Of a DNA stretch of 64,000 nt, positions 8,260 through 16,171 are shown one piece after another. Source of the DNA: Salinicoccus sediminis (lineage in GTDB: Bacteria > Bacillota > Bacilli > Staphylococcales > Salinicoccaceae); contig NZ_LAYZ01000001.1 of the NCBI RefSeq assembly GCF_000986795.1, forward strand, positions 310,001-374,000. The letters are read 5' to 3'. The notes under the pieces are model-generated. The model saw only the letters and a list, made by a program, of their open reading frames with translations. It did not search any database and had not been told where the DNA came from. Position 1 is the stretch's first letter. Every line of letters begins with the position of its first letter. Made by a program: the position numbers and the translations under genes.

Positions 8260-9154
8260 AACGGTCGACAGTTTCCCGGTATCTTACCGGGTTCCTGTTA
8301 TAGCTTTCAACATGCCCGCCGCGATCAGGATACCAGGCCACTTTCGGTGGCTTTTTTTTATCGTACAGCTGACGGCTCTGTTCATACGGAATGAATTTGT
8401 CGGGCTTTGAGTGGATGAACAGCATCGGCTGTTCTATCTTGTCTATCACACGTATCGGCGACACTTTGAAAAGTGAGAAACGGCTCCTTATCCTGAAGAA
8501 TATGTTGGTGAAGAACAGGACGAGAGGCGAGCCTATTTTAGTGTACTGGCTGAATATGTTGGTCAGCTCATCGCCGAGGGTTGAAAACGATGCATCTGAT
8601 ATATAGAACTTCGCCCTGTTCGACAGCTCGCCCGCATACAGTATCATTGTCGCCGCCCCCATGGATTCTCCATGTATGCCGACTTCTATGTCCGGGCCGT
8701 AATGTTCGAACAGGTAATCGACGACCGTCTCCAGGTCATATTTTTCATAGAACCCGTATGTGGAGTGTATGCCGCCAGTATTACCATGGCGTCTTGCATC
8801 ATATATCACTGCGTTATAGCCCATTTCGACGAACATGTTCAGGTATTTGATCGAGCTGATCTTGTTCTCGGTGACACCGTGGCAGAGCACGATCCATTTA
8901 TCCGTCTCATTGGGATGGACGAAAATGGCATTGATGCTGTAGTCGAACCTGGAAGGGATCAGTACATCGTCCTGTTCCAGTTGCTGGAATTCTTCCATAT
9001 TCAGACGTTTCGCACGTGTTTCACGGCGTTTGATCACTTCCACATCCCTCAATTTGAAAAACAGTATCTGGCTCGAGGCGTAGTAACCGAGGGAGACCAG
9101 GAAAATGATCAATGATGATATGGCCGCGATCAGCCATTTAATCATCGATTTCAT
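8234..9154 (-). CDS. yqkD: Membrane-anchored alpha/beta hydrolase (YqkD-like)
   Basis: 306 residues. An N-terminal hydrophobic helix (about 5-30) anchors or exports the protein. The hydrolase core has the nucleophile elbow GESMG (Ser164), a likely acid in HSKPDKFIP and a His in GGHVESY. The substrate is unknown; serine esterase or peptidase activity is possible. It overlaps the upstream aldo/keto reductase by four bases (ATGA), so they form an operon, and overlaps rnz tail to tail. The same yqkF-yqkD pairing is known in Bacillus. Confidence 0.85.
   Translation of the reverse strand: MKSMIKWLIAAISSLIIFLVSLGYYASSQILFFKLRDVEVIKRRETRAKRLNMEEFQQLEQDDVLIPSRFDYSINAIFVHPNETDKWIVLCHGVTENKISSIKYLNMFVEMGYNAVIYDARRHGNTGGIHSTYGFYEKYDLETVVDYLFEHYGPDIEVGIHGESMGAATMILYAGELSNRAKFYISDASFSTLGDELTNIFSQYTKIGSPLVLFFTNIFFRIRSRFSLFKVSPIRVIDKIEQPMLFIHSKPDKFIPYEQSRQLYDKKKPPKVAWYPDRGGHVESYNRNPVRYRETVDRFIKKYAEW
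8275..8291 (+). other. Hairpin inside the yqkD 3' coding region, downstream of rnz
   Basis: CCCGGTA-TCT-TACCGGG is a perfect 7-bp stem with a 3-base loop, 16 bases after the rnz stop. It lies inside the convergent gene. It may end rnz transcripts, though only a weak T-rich stretch follows. Confidence 0.4.
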
Positions 9155-10062
9155 ATTCTATGCTCCCCGTACTTCAGGATTTTTACAGCTTCCAGAATGC
9201 TGTTGTATCCATCATCCGTCAGATCCTCTGTGCGTCCGTAGCTTGCGAGGTTATCCTCCAGCTGCCGGAGGCTGCTGACCCCGTTGACGATGACGGCACC
9301 GTTCTTCCTGAGGAAAGCGTAGGAGAGGGCTGTCAGATCCCGGTTGATGGCAGCCAGGGCATCGACAGTTTCCTCCAGCTCATCCTTCGAATAATCGAGG
9401 ACACCCTCATCGAATTTCTTCTCAAGCACACTGGAAGCCTTGTCACTGAGGAGGCCTTTCATCACCGGGCCGCGCGCCAGGGGACGGATGCCGGATAATC
9501 CGTCAGTGACTTCAAGCGGCCGGTTGTCGATCGGATTGAACTGCATCATCAGCGTTGCAATCGCACTGTGCTTTTTATAATAATCGATGACATTCATCCG
9601 GATGGAGGAGATGCCGTAGCTTCTGATCGTACCTTCCTGCTTCAGATCCTCGAAAGCCTGTATCGTCTCATCCTTGTTGTCTTCGATCGTTCCGCCGTGG
9701 AGCTGATACAGATCGAGCTCGCTTACACCCAGGCGGCGGAGTGAATCCTTGACCGCCTCTTTGATATAGGATGCTGATGGATTCCAGGCTGTCTTCTCCC
9801 GGTTTTTTGCATCAAACTGGTTGCCGACCTTCGTGCCGATGAGGAAATCATACCGCGAACGGTATTTTTCCAGTATTTCACCCACAAGCCTTTCATTCTC
9901 CCCGAATTGATAAAGGTCGGCTGTATCAAAATAATTGATGCCGGCATCAAGAGCCGTCTCTATTATCTTTTCGGATTCGGCCTTATCATCAATGGGAAGA
10001 TTCATGCATCCCAGAGAAAGTTCTGACAGAGAAAGGCCGTCTTTAGTATTTAAGGTTCTCAT
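9151..10062 (-). CDS. yqkF: Aldo/keto reductase (YqkF-like)
   Basis: 303 residues, TIM-barrel oxidoreductase. The catalytic tetrad is visible: FDTADLYQFGENE (Asp and Tyr), IGTKVG (Lys), LYQLHGG (His). The C-terminal part has the NADP-binding GVSSLRQLEDNL segment. It probably reduces small aldehydes or ketones with NADPH, which would fit the nearby zwf/gnd. It is the first gene of the two-gene operon with the hydrolase and starts 242 bases from nudF on the other strand. Confidence 0.88.
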   Translation of the reverse strand: MRTLNTKDGLSLSELSLGCMNLPIDDKAESEKIIETALDAGINYFDTADLYQFGENERLVGEILEKYRSRYDFLIGTKVGNQFDAKNREKTAWNPSASYIKEAVKDSLRRLGVSELDLYQLHGGTIEDNKDETIQAFEDLKQEGTIRSYGISSIRMNVIDYYKKHSAIATLMMQFNPIDNRPLEVTDGLSGIRPLARGPVMKGLLSDKASSVLEKKFDEGVLDYSKDELEETVDALAAINRDLTALSYAFLRKNGAVIVNGVSSLRQLEDNLASYGRTEDLTDDGYNSILEAVKILKYGEHRI

Positions 10063-10105
10063 TTGAATCAGTCCTTTTATATGATTGTTTTAATAGACAT
10101 ATTCA

Positions 10106-10129
10106 ATTATAACAAGGGATTGCCCAATC
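10106..10129 (-). promoter_or_regulatory. Extended -10 promoter of the reductase operon with a dyad in the spacer
   Basis: On the minus strand TGTTATAAT (10106-10114) is an extended -10. Six bases further upstream lies the dyad GATTGCCCAATC (10118-10129: GATTG and CAATC around CC). No good -35 hexamer is visible, which suggests that an activator or repressor may act at the dyad. Confidence 0.4.
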
Positions 10130-10304
10130 TTGCAGTGAATGTGCAAAATTTACTGCTTCAAACCAATTGCCTGGAAGTTGATTATATGGGAACATGTCAA
10201 TGAAGACATAGTTTACATATTGTCAGATTTTCATGGACGATATATTGGATAACGTGTATATTTGTTAAGGACATGCTGATTCCGGATTGGAAAGGAAGCT
10301 GATT

Positions 10305-10859
10305 ATGACTGAAAACAACAATTACGATCATCTTAGAGAAAAGATCATCCAACAGGAAAGGGTATTTGACGGTAAAGTGATCCGGGTGGATCATGATACT
10401 GTGGAACTTCCGGACGGCGGACAGTCAAAAAGGGAGATCGTCTATCACAACGGCGCTGTATGCCTCATTGCAGTACATGAGGGGGTCATGTACTTCGTCA
10501 GACAGTACCGTATCGCCCCGGATGAATTTCTGCTGGAAATCCCGGCCGGCAAGATAGAAAAGGGCGACGCGCCCGAAGCAACAGCGAAACGCGAACTTGA
10601 GGAGGAAGTGGGTGCAGTTTCAGAAAAGCTGTCTCTCATTCACCAATTCTACGTATCCCCGGGTTTTTCAAATGAATTCGTCTGTCTCTATGAAGCAGAG
10701 AATATGGAAATGAAAGAGCAGATGCTCGACGACGATGAATTCCTCGATATTGTAAAAATTCCGCTGCAGAATCTCAGGGAAACACTGGCCGATGGTTCTG
10801 TCAGGGACTCAAAAACGATTATTGCCATACAATATGTAATTGAGAAACACAATTTATAA
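10305..10859 (+). CDS. nudF: ADP-ribose pyrophosphatase (Nudix)
   Basis: 184 residues. The Nudix box reads GKIEKG-D-APEATAK-RELEEEVG, preceded by the EIPA motif of the ADP-ribose subgroup. It hydrolyses ADP-ribose to AMP and ribose 5-phosphate. The usual Glu at the sixth position after the first Gly is Asp here; the catalytic REXXEE core is intact. ATG 10305 is chosen because AAGGAAG is 6 bases upstream. As in Bacillus (yqkG) it precedes fur and xerD. Its stop codon lies inside the Per box described below. Confidence 0.93.
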   Translation: MTENNNYDHLREKIIQQERVFDGKVIRVDHDTVELPDGGQSKREIVYHNGAVCLIAVHEGVMYFVRQYRIAPDEFLLEIPAGKIEKGDAPEATAKRELEEEVGAVSEKLSLIHQFYVSPGFSNEFVCLYEAENMEMKEQMLDDDEFLDIVKIPLQNLRETLADGSVRDSKTIIAIQYVIEKHNL

Positions 10860-10870
10860 TGATTATAAAT
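10852..10870 (+). promoter_or_regulatory. Perfect 19-bp PerR-type operator upstream of fur
   Basis: ATTTATAAT-G-ATTATAAAT is a perfect 9-1-9 palindrome. Its core TTATAATGATTATAA (10854-10868) is identical to the published Per box consensus TTATAATNATTATAA. It overlaps the nudF stop codon and lies just upstream of the likely fur -35. fur is a known PerR target in B. subtilis and S. aureus, so peroxide control of fur is expected here. Confidence 0.8.
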
Positions 10871-10876
10871 AAGGCT

Positions 10877-10904
10877 TTTAAAACAATCAAAAATTCGATA
10901 TAAT
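10877..10904 (+). promoter_or_regulatory. fur promoter
   Basis: TTTAAA (10877-10882) and TATAAT (10899-10904) are 16 bases apart, 32 bases before the fur start codon. The -10 is perfect and the -35 weak. Confidence 0.6.
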
Positions 10905-10918
10905 GTTTGTGATTATCA
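10904..10918 (+). promoter_or_regulatory. Possible Fur half-site at the fur start point
   Basis: TGTTTGT-G-ATTATCA: the right half ATTATCA is identical to the 7-1-7 Fur box half (TGATAATNATTATCA), while the left half matches poorly. It covers the expected transcription start, a position suited to autorepression. Confidence 0.35.
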
Positions 10919-10936
10919 AACAAAGTAGGTGAACAC

Positions 10937-11380
10937 GTGGAAAACAGGATTGAGAGAATTAAAGATGCACTCCAGGAGGCGAGATATAAACTCACTCCAC
11001 AGAGGGAAGTGACAGTCCGGGTTCTGCTTGAGAACGAAAAGGATCATTTAAGCGCCGAGGATGTCTTTATGAAGGTAAAGGATAAATATCCCGAAATCGG
11101 ACTGGCTACCGTCTACAGGACACTGGAACTGCTGAGTGATCTTAAGGTTCTCGATAAAATTAACTTCGGCGACGGGGTCAGCCGCTATGACCTCAGGAAA
11201 GAGGGCGCCAATCATTTCCACCATCACCTTGTCTGTATGGAATGCGGTTCGGTTGAAGAAATCGAAGAGGATCTGCTGATTGAAGCGGAGAAGACTGTAG
11301 AGAAAGATTACAATTTCAAAGTGCTGGATCATCGTCTGACTTTCCACGGTATCTGCAAAAAATGCCAGGAAAAGGAGTAA
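10937..11380 (+). CDS. fur: Ferric uptake regulator family protein, Fur
   Basis: 147 residues. N-terminal winged helix (about 1-85, LTPQREVTVRVLLEN, GLATVYRTLELL), then the metal-binding dimerisation domain with HHHLVCMECG and HGICKKCQ, giving two CxxC pairs for structural zinc. It is an iron-dependent repressor. Family members Fur, PerR and Zur are similar; Fur is favoured because it sits directly before xerD and deoB, as in Bacillus and Staphylococcus. GTG start with AGGTGA close upstream. An upstream Per box and a Fur half-site suggest control by PerR and itself. Confidence 0.88.
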   Translation: MENRIERIKDALQEARYKLTPQREVTVRVLLENEKDHLSAEDVFMKVKDKYPEIGLATVYRTLELLSDLKVLDKINFGDGVSRYDLRKEGANHFHHHLVCMECGSVEEIEEDLLIEAEKTVEKDYNFKVLDHRLTFHGICKKCQEKE

Positions 11381-11383
11381 CAG

Positions 11384-12274
11384 ATGGATTTCGAAAGGAA
11401 TATTGGTGAATATCTGCTTTTCCTCAGTGTGGAAAAGGGGCTGAGCCAGGCGTCAATCAGCTCATACCGCCAGGATCTGAAACGGTATCAGGCTTTTCTG
11501 GAAGACCGGGGGATACAAGATTACAGCGCCGTTGATACAGAGCTGATCATTTCGTTCCTCAAGCTTCTGAAAGAAGAGGGGAAGAGCGCCAAGACAATCA
11601 CCCGGATGCAGTCGACACTTAGAAATTACCATCAGTTCCTGCTGAATGAGGATGTCGTGAAGAGCAACCCCGCCATCAGGCTCCATACTGTCAAGGAGGA
11701 CAAGAAACTGCCTGTATATCTGACGGTCGGGGAGATGGAAACACTTCTCAGGACCCCTGATGGTTCCACAGCCGGCACCCGTGACCGGGCGATGATGGAG
11801 CTTCTCTACGCCTCCGGCCTCAGGGTCAGTGAAGTGATTGACATAAAGACGACTGACCTGAATGCCGATATGGGTTTCATACGTGTGAGGGGGAAGGGCA
11901 GTAAAGAGCGGATCGTGCCCATGACAGATCATGTGGGAAGGCTGCTGACGAGCTACATAGCCAATGAGAGGCTCATCCTCCTGAAAGATGATGATGTGGA
12001 TGCTTTATTCATAACGAACCGGGGTAAAGGGTTTACCAGACAGGGTTTATGGAAGACGATCAAAAAATACGAGATGCTGAGCGGCATCGGAAAAAACATC
12101 ACGCCGCATACTTTCAGGCATTCGTTTGCCACCCACCTGATCGAGAACGGCGCAGACCTCCGGGCAGTGCAGGAAATGCTCGGCCATTCCGATATCAGTA
12201 CAACCCAGATATACACACAGATATCTGCAGTGAAGATCAGAGAGATGTATACGCAATACCATCCGAGAAAGTAG
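11384..12274 (+). CDS. xerD: Tyrosine recombinase XerD
   Basis: 296 residues. N-terminal SAM-like core-binding domain (1-100) and C-terminal catalytic domain with Arg147 (YASGLRVSE), HTFRH (His242, Arg245), [12 protein letters not shown] (His268) and nucleophile Tyr277. It resolves chromosome dimers at dif with XerC. It follows fur by 3 bases and precedes deoB by 8, one operon. The surrounding genes are housekeeping, so it is the chromosomal XerD and not a mobile-element integrase. Confidence 0.95.
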   Translation: MDFERNIGEYLLFLSVEKGLSQASISSYRQDLKRYQAFLEDRGIQDYSAVDTELIISFLKLLKEEGKSAKTITRMQSTLRNYHQFLLNEDVVKSNPAIRLHTVKEDKKLPVYLTVGEMETLLRTPDGSTAGTRDRAMMELLYASGLRVSEVIDIKTTDLNADMGFIRVRGKGSKERIVPMTDHVGRLLTSYIANERLILLKDDDVDALFITNRGKGFTRQGLWKTIKKYEMLSGIGKNITPHTFRHSFATHLIENGADLRAVQEMLGHSDISTTQIYTQISAVKIREMYTQYHPRK

Positions 12275-12282
12275 GAGATAAA

Positions 12283-13455
12283 ATGTTCAACAGAATCCAC
12301 CTCATAGTACTTGATTCAGTAGGAATCGGGGCGCAGCATGATGCAAAAAAATTCGGTGACGAAGGATCCCACACTTTGAAACATACGCTGGAGTCGCATC
12401 CGGTCGCGCTGCCAAACATGGAAAGCTTTGGCCTCGGGTGCATCGATGCCCTGCCGGGAATGACGTGCACTGACAGCGCGTCGGCATTCTACAGCAGGAT
12501 GAGCGAGGTTTCCCAGGGCAAAGACACGATGACCGGCCACTGGGAAATTGCGGGCCTTAATATTGAAGAGCCGTTCAAAGTCTACCCGGACGGCTTCCCC
12601 GAAGCTCTTCTCGACAGGATACGTGAAGTTTCGGGCAGGGGGATCGTCGGCAACAAACCGGCCAGCGGTACGGAAATCATCAAAGAGTATGGCGAGCATC
12701 AGATGGAGACAGGCGACCTCATCGTCTATACTTCAAACGATCCTGTCCTGCAGATTGCCGCCCATGAAGAGATCATTCCACTGGAAGAGCTTTACGATAT
12801 ATGCGAAAAAGTGCGTGCCATGACTACGGAGCCGGAGTTTCTCGTCGGCCGGATCATCGCAAGGCCATATGTCGGGGACTCAAAAGAGAACTTCACACGG
12901 ACGGAAAACCGCCACGACTATGCATTGGAGCCGTTTGGCAGGACAGTGCTGAATGCACTTGAAGACAACGGCAAGGATGTCATCGCCATCGGTAAGATCG
13001 ATGATATCTTTACAGGGTCGGGTGTCACTGACGCAGTGCGCACGAAGAACAATGAAGACGGCATGGACAAGCTGCTTGAAGTGATGGACAGGGATTTCAA
13101 CGGCATCTCCTTCCTCAACCTTGTGGACTTCGATGCACTTTACGGACACAGGCGCAATCCTGAAGGGTACAGCAATGCACTGAAGGCATTTGACGACCGC
13201 CTGCCTGAAATCGTCTCTAAGCTTAAAGAGGACGACCTGCTGATCATTACAGCGGATCACGGCAACGATCCGACTTTCACAGGCACCGACCATACGAGGG
13301 AAAGCGTGCCTTTATTGATGAAAGCGGGCAGGGACATGGGCTACGGAAAAATCAGCGATTCAGATACTTTCAGCAACGTGGCTGCAACAATTGCGGAAAA
13401 CTTTAAAATCGAATACCAGACACACGGCAAAAGTCTGCTGTCGGAGCTGAAATAA
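12283..13455 (+). CDS. deoB: Phosphopentomutase
   Basis: 390 residues of the alkaline-phosphatase superfamily: metal-site motifs [11 protein letters not shown] near the N-terminus, [12 protein letters not shown] with the phosphorylated Thr, and [19 protein letters not shown] near the C-terminus. It interconverts ribose 1- and 5-phosphate in nucleoside salvage. ATG 12283 has AGGAG 5 bases upstream; the open frame extends further 5' over xerD but without a start signal. It forms an operon with fur and xerD as in Bacillus. Confidence 0.96.
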   Translation: MFNRIHLIVLDSVGIGAQHDAKKFGDEGSHTLKHTLESHPVALPNMESFGLGCIDALPGMTCTDSASAFYSRMSEVSQGKDTMTGHWEIAGLNIEEPFKVYPDGFPEALLDRIREVSGRGIVGNKPASGTEIIKEYGEHQMETGDLIVYTSNDPVLQIAAHEEIIPLEELYDICEKVRAMTTEPEFLVGRIIARPYVGDSKENFTRTENRHDYALEPFGRTVLNALEDNGKDVIAIGKIDDIFTGSGVTDAVRTKNNEDGMDKLLEVMDRDFNGISFLNLVDFDALYGHRRNPEGYSNALKAFDDRLPEIVSKLKEDDLLIITADHGNDPTFTGTDHTRESVPLLMKAGRDMGYGKISDSDTFSNVAATIAENFKIEYQTHGKSLLSELK

Positions 13456-13456
13456 T

Positions 13457-13540
13457 ATGAAAGGCAGATATCCTGTCTTCATATTCCTGTTCCTGTTTGC
13501 ACTCATCTGGGGCTTTGTGTACTGGATTTTCATAGTATAG
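13457..13540 (+). CDS. Putative 27-residue single-pass membrane miniprotein
   Basis: ATG begins one base after the deoB stop and the frame runs 27 codons. The product has a basic tip (MKGRY) and is otherwise a hydrophobic helix (PVFIFLFLFALIWGFVYWIF). GGAG lies about 10 bases before the ATG, inside the deoB end, and a terminator follows immediately, so the frame fills the deoB tail exactly. I do not recognise it. Function is unknown; coding status is inferred from topology, ribosome site and position. Confidence 0.5.
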   Translation: MKGRYPVFIFLFLFALIWGFVYWIFIV

Positions 13541-13570
13541 AAAACATCAATCCTGATGTTTTCTTTTTTT
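13540..13570 (+). terminator. Terminator after deoB and the miniprotein
   Basis: GAAAACATCA pairs with TGATGTTTTC across ATCC, followed by seven T. The right arm and T-run overlap the stop of the convergent ypuF gene. Confidence 0.85.
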
Positions 13571-14080
13571 GAGCGCGGCTTCCCGGTCTGATTCAACCTG
13601 GCGCCTGTCCCTCATGCGGTGTTTGTTGACTGTGAATTCGTCGGTGACGTGCCGCGTTCTTCTCCATTTGAGAAAACTTTCATACGGCATTCCGGGCAGA
13701 TAGGTGCTGTTCAGCTCCATGAGGATATTTTGGGTAAGCGGGAATTCCAGAGGGGAGAACCGCACATCGTGCATATCTGCAAGACGGCTTTCCATAATGC
13801 TGATGATGGAGGGTTCAAGCCCCCCTTTCTCAAGCGCGAAGGGACGGCGGTCAAATATACTCAGTGCTTTCCTGTATGATTTTACGGCACCGGCAATATT
13901 CCCGCGTCTGTAATGGTATTCGCCGACGGCCATCAGTATGAGGAACACTTCCGGGTCCTCCTTTGTCCTTTCAGCTTTCGATTTCCATGCTTCTTCCATG
14001 ATTTCATGGCATTCGAAGTAATCTTGCTTTATAATGAGTTCGTTATAGAATTCTAGAAGATCGGCTGTTTTCAATGACAT
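13547..14080 (-). CDS. ypuF: DUF309 family protein (YpuF)
   Basis: 177 residues. The family signature is near the N-terminus: YFECHEIMEEAWK, with helical hairpins after it (RRGNIAGAVKSYRKAL). DUF309 proteins are small, all-helical and of unknown function; B. subtilis ypuF sits beside scpA as here. Its ATG is only 27 bases from the scpA ATG on the other strand, so promoters for the two genes must overlap each other or the coding regions. GGGAG precedes ATG by 4 bases. Confidence 0.8.
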   Translation of the reverse strand: MSLKTADLLEFYNELIIKQDYFECHEIMEEAWKSKAERTKEDPEVFLILMAVGEYHYRRGNIAGAVKSYRKALSIFDRRPFALEKGGLEPSIISIMESRLADMHDVRFSPLEFPLTQNILMELNSTYLPGMPYESFLKWRRTRHVTDEFTVNKHRMRDRRQVESDREAALKKRKHQD

Positions 14081-14107
14081 ACAACTCCCAAGTCAGAGGT
14101 AATTTTT

Positions 14108-14815
14108 ATGGATGTATATAATGTGAAACTGGATATATTCGAGGGGCCGCTTGATCTGCTGCTGCATCTGATTAAGGAACTCGAGATCGATATTTATGAT
14201 ATCCCGATGCGGACTCTCACCCAACAGTATATGGAATATATCGATCAGATGAAAGAACTTGAAATCAACTTGGCGAGCGAGTATCTGGTGATGGCGAGCG
14301 AACTGCTTAAAATCAAAAGCCACATGCTCCTGCCTGAGCCCGCACATATGGAAGAGGAGTATGAAGATCCGCGCGAGGCGCTTATGGAACAGCTGCTTGA
14401 GTATCAGAATTACAAGCAGTACGCCGAACAGCTCCGCATGCTGAAAAAGGAAAATGAAAAGGTCTTCATCAAAGCACCGCATGAATTTGAAGAGGCGGAA
14501 GATGACGGCAGTGACGTGGATATCTCCCTGCCGGACCTACTGGCCGCATATGAAAAAGTGCGGTCGAGGATTTCGGTCGACCGGCCGGTGAGTGTTACGA
14601 TAGAGAGAGAACCGGTCACCCGGGAGGAGGCTGAAACATTTCTGGCTGTGAGGCTGAAGGACAGGAGGAAGCTCAGTTTCACCGAACTCTTCAGTTTCAG
14701 CGAATCCAGATCGATGGTGGTGGCTGTATTCATCACTATACTGGACCAGGTCAAATCAAGAGAGATTGCCCTGCACCCCGCATATGAGGGGAATTTTGAA
14801 ATCGAAAGGCTGTAG
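14108..14815 (+). CDS. scpA: Segregation and condensation protein A
   Basis: 235 residues, kleisin subunit of the SMC-ScpAB complex that organises and separates the chromosome. The N-terminal motif FEGPLDLLLHLIKELEIDI and the C-terminal winged-helix (FTELFSFSESRSMVVAVFITILDQVK) are characteristic. It is followed 5 bases later by scpB and then rluB, the conserved Firmicute order. Confidence 0.96.
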   Translation: MDVYNVKLDIFEGPLDLLLHLIKELEIDIYDIPMRTLTQQYMEYIDQMKELEINLASEYLVMASELLKIKSHMLLPEPAHMEEEYEDPREALMEQLLEYQNYKQYAEQLRMLKKENEKVFIKAPHEFEEAEDDGSDVDISLPDLLAAYEKVRSRISVDRPVSVTIEREPVTREEAETFLAVRLKDRRKLSFTELFSFSESRSMVVAVFITILDQVKSREIALHPAYEGNFEIERL

Positions 14816-14820
14816 CAGGA

Positions 14821-15354
14821 ATGGAAAAGATAGATATCATGGAAGGTCTTCTGTACATCGCCGGTGATGTCGGCCTCACCGAGGAACAGCTGATCATGCA
14901 TGTGCCGATAACAAAGGAACAGCTGTATAAAGAAGTTGAGGCATACGACCGGCCGAACCTGAAAATAAGGAGGCACGGCGGAAGCTTCTTCCTGGAAACC
15001 ACACCTGAGATGGAAAAGTATATACGCCGGATACTTGAAGAGAGACCCGCATCAAAACTGTCCCAGGCATCACTCGAAGTTCTTTCCATCGTCGCCTACA
15101 ACCAGCCGGTGTCACGGAGTGATATAGAAATGCTGCGCGGTGTGGCTTCAGACGGGCCGGTCTCTACGCTTGCCGGCAAAGGGCTGATTCAAAAGAAACT
15201 TCTGCAGGACGAACGGGCTGCACATTTTATAACAACAGATTATTTCCTCCAGTTATTCGGTCTTGGATCACTTGAAGAGCTGCCGAGCCAGAAGGATATC
15301 ATGGAGCAGGAAGAAATGGATCTGTTTTTCAACAGTATAGAGGAGGATGAATGA
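14821..15354 (+). CDS. scpB: Segregation and condensation protein B
   Basis: 177 residues with two winged-helix domains (about 1-80 and 85-160; LEVLSIVAYNQPVSRSDIE is the conserved centre). It dimerises and binds the ScpA kleisin. The acidic C-terminus is typical. The stop overlaps the rluB start. Confidence 0.95.
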   Translation: MEKIDIMEGLLYIAGDVGLTEEQLIMHVPITKEQLYKEVEAYDRPNLKIRRHGGSFFLETTPEMEKYIRRILEERPASKLSQASLEVLSIVAYNQPVSRSDIEMLRGVASDGPVSTLAGKGLIQKKLLQDERAAHFITTDYFLQLFGLGSLEELPSQKDIMEQEEMDLFFNSIEEDE

Positions 15355-16079
15355 TGGAAAAGGTAAGATTACAAAAGGCGATTGCTGACAGTGGTGTCAC
15401 TTCAAGACGGAAAGCGGAACAGCTTATTACAGAGGGAAGGGTGTCGGTCAACGGTGACGTGGTTGCCGAACTCGGATCGAAAGTGGCTGCCGGCGACAGG
15501 ATAGAAGTGGACGGCGTCCCACTGACTGCCGAGGAGAAGGTGCATATCCTCTATTATAAGCCGACAGGGGAGATCTCAGCAGTTGCGGATGACCGCAGCA
15601 GAAGCACGGTCACCGATGCATTCAAACAGATGGATGTGAGACTGTATCCGGTCGGACGTCTCGACTATGATACATCAGGAATACTGCTCATGACCAATGA
15701 CGGGGAATTCACCCAGTATATGACCCACCCCAAGTTCGAGATGAGCAAGACCTACCGTGTAAAGATAAACGGCATACTAAAACGCGACCAGCAGAAGGAG
15801 ATGCGGAAGGGCATCATGCTGGAGGACGGCAGGACAGCGCCGGCCGGAGTGAAAATCATCCGGGATAAAAAGGACAGGCAGATGATCCTTGAGCTGACAA
15901 TCCATGAAGGCAGGAACCGCCAGGTGAGGCGCATGTTCGAACATTTCGGGCTGGAAGTCCTCAAACTGACCCGTATCAGGTACGACTTCCTCACTCTGGA
16001 CGGGCTTGCAGAAGGGGAATACAGGTTCCTGAAACCGCATGAAGTGAAGAAACTGATAGCGAATGCAAAGGACGAATAA
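15354..16079 (+). CDS. rluB: 23S rRNA pseudouridine synthase RluB family
   Basis: 241 residues. An N-terminal S4 RNA-binding domain (RLQKAIADSGVTSRRKAEQL) is followed by the pseudouridine synthase domain with the catalytic Asp104 in GRLDYDTSG. It probably modifies 23S rRNA near position 2605 (E. coli numbering). Tandem ATGs at 15351 and 15354 are possible; 15354 is preferred because AGGAGG (15341-15346) is then 7 bases away. Overlaps the scpB stop. Confidence 0.93.
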   Translation: MEKVRLQKAIADSGVTSRRKAEQLITEGRVSVNGDVVAELGSKVAAGDRIEVDGVPLTAEEKVHILYYKPTGEISAVADDRSRSTVTDAFKQMDVRLYPVGRLDYDTSGILLMTNDGEFTQYMTHPKFEMSKTYRVKINGILKRDQQKEMRKGIMLEDGRTAPAGVKIIRDKKDRQMILELTIHEGRNRQVRRMFEHFGLEVLKLTRIRYDFLTLDGLAEGEYRFLKPHEVKKLIANAKDE

Positions 16080-16091
16080 TACCGCTCCAAT

Positions 16092-16136
16092 TGTCATAAT
16101 ACTGTCATACAGGACAAAATTATAAGATGCTATAAT
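16092..16136 (+). promoter_or_regulatory. resA promoter region with tandem TGTCATA repeats
   Basis: TGTCATA occurs at 16092-16098 and again at 16103-16109, an 11-base period that places both on one face of the helix. A perfect -10, TATAAT, is at 16131-16136 but no -35 hexamer is seen; the right repeat ends where it would be. This layout fits an activator binding side by side upstream of a weak promoter; SrrA/ResD, encoded downstream, is a candidate. Confidence 0.45.
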
Positions 16137-16171
16137 GAAATTTATGAATGAACGTACAGGCAGGTGAGAAT

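Noticed and set aside
10139-10252. 37-codon open frame in the yqkF-nudF gap
   Set aside because: No ribosome site before its ATG, a composition rich in Cys, Trp and Tyr with no domain or helix pattern, and no adjoining promoter.
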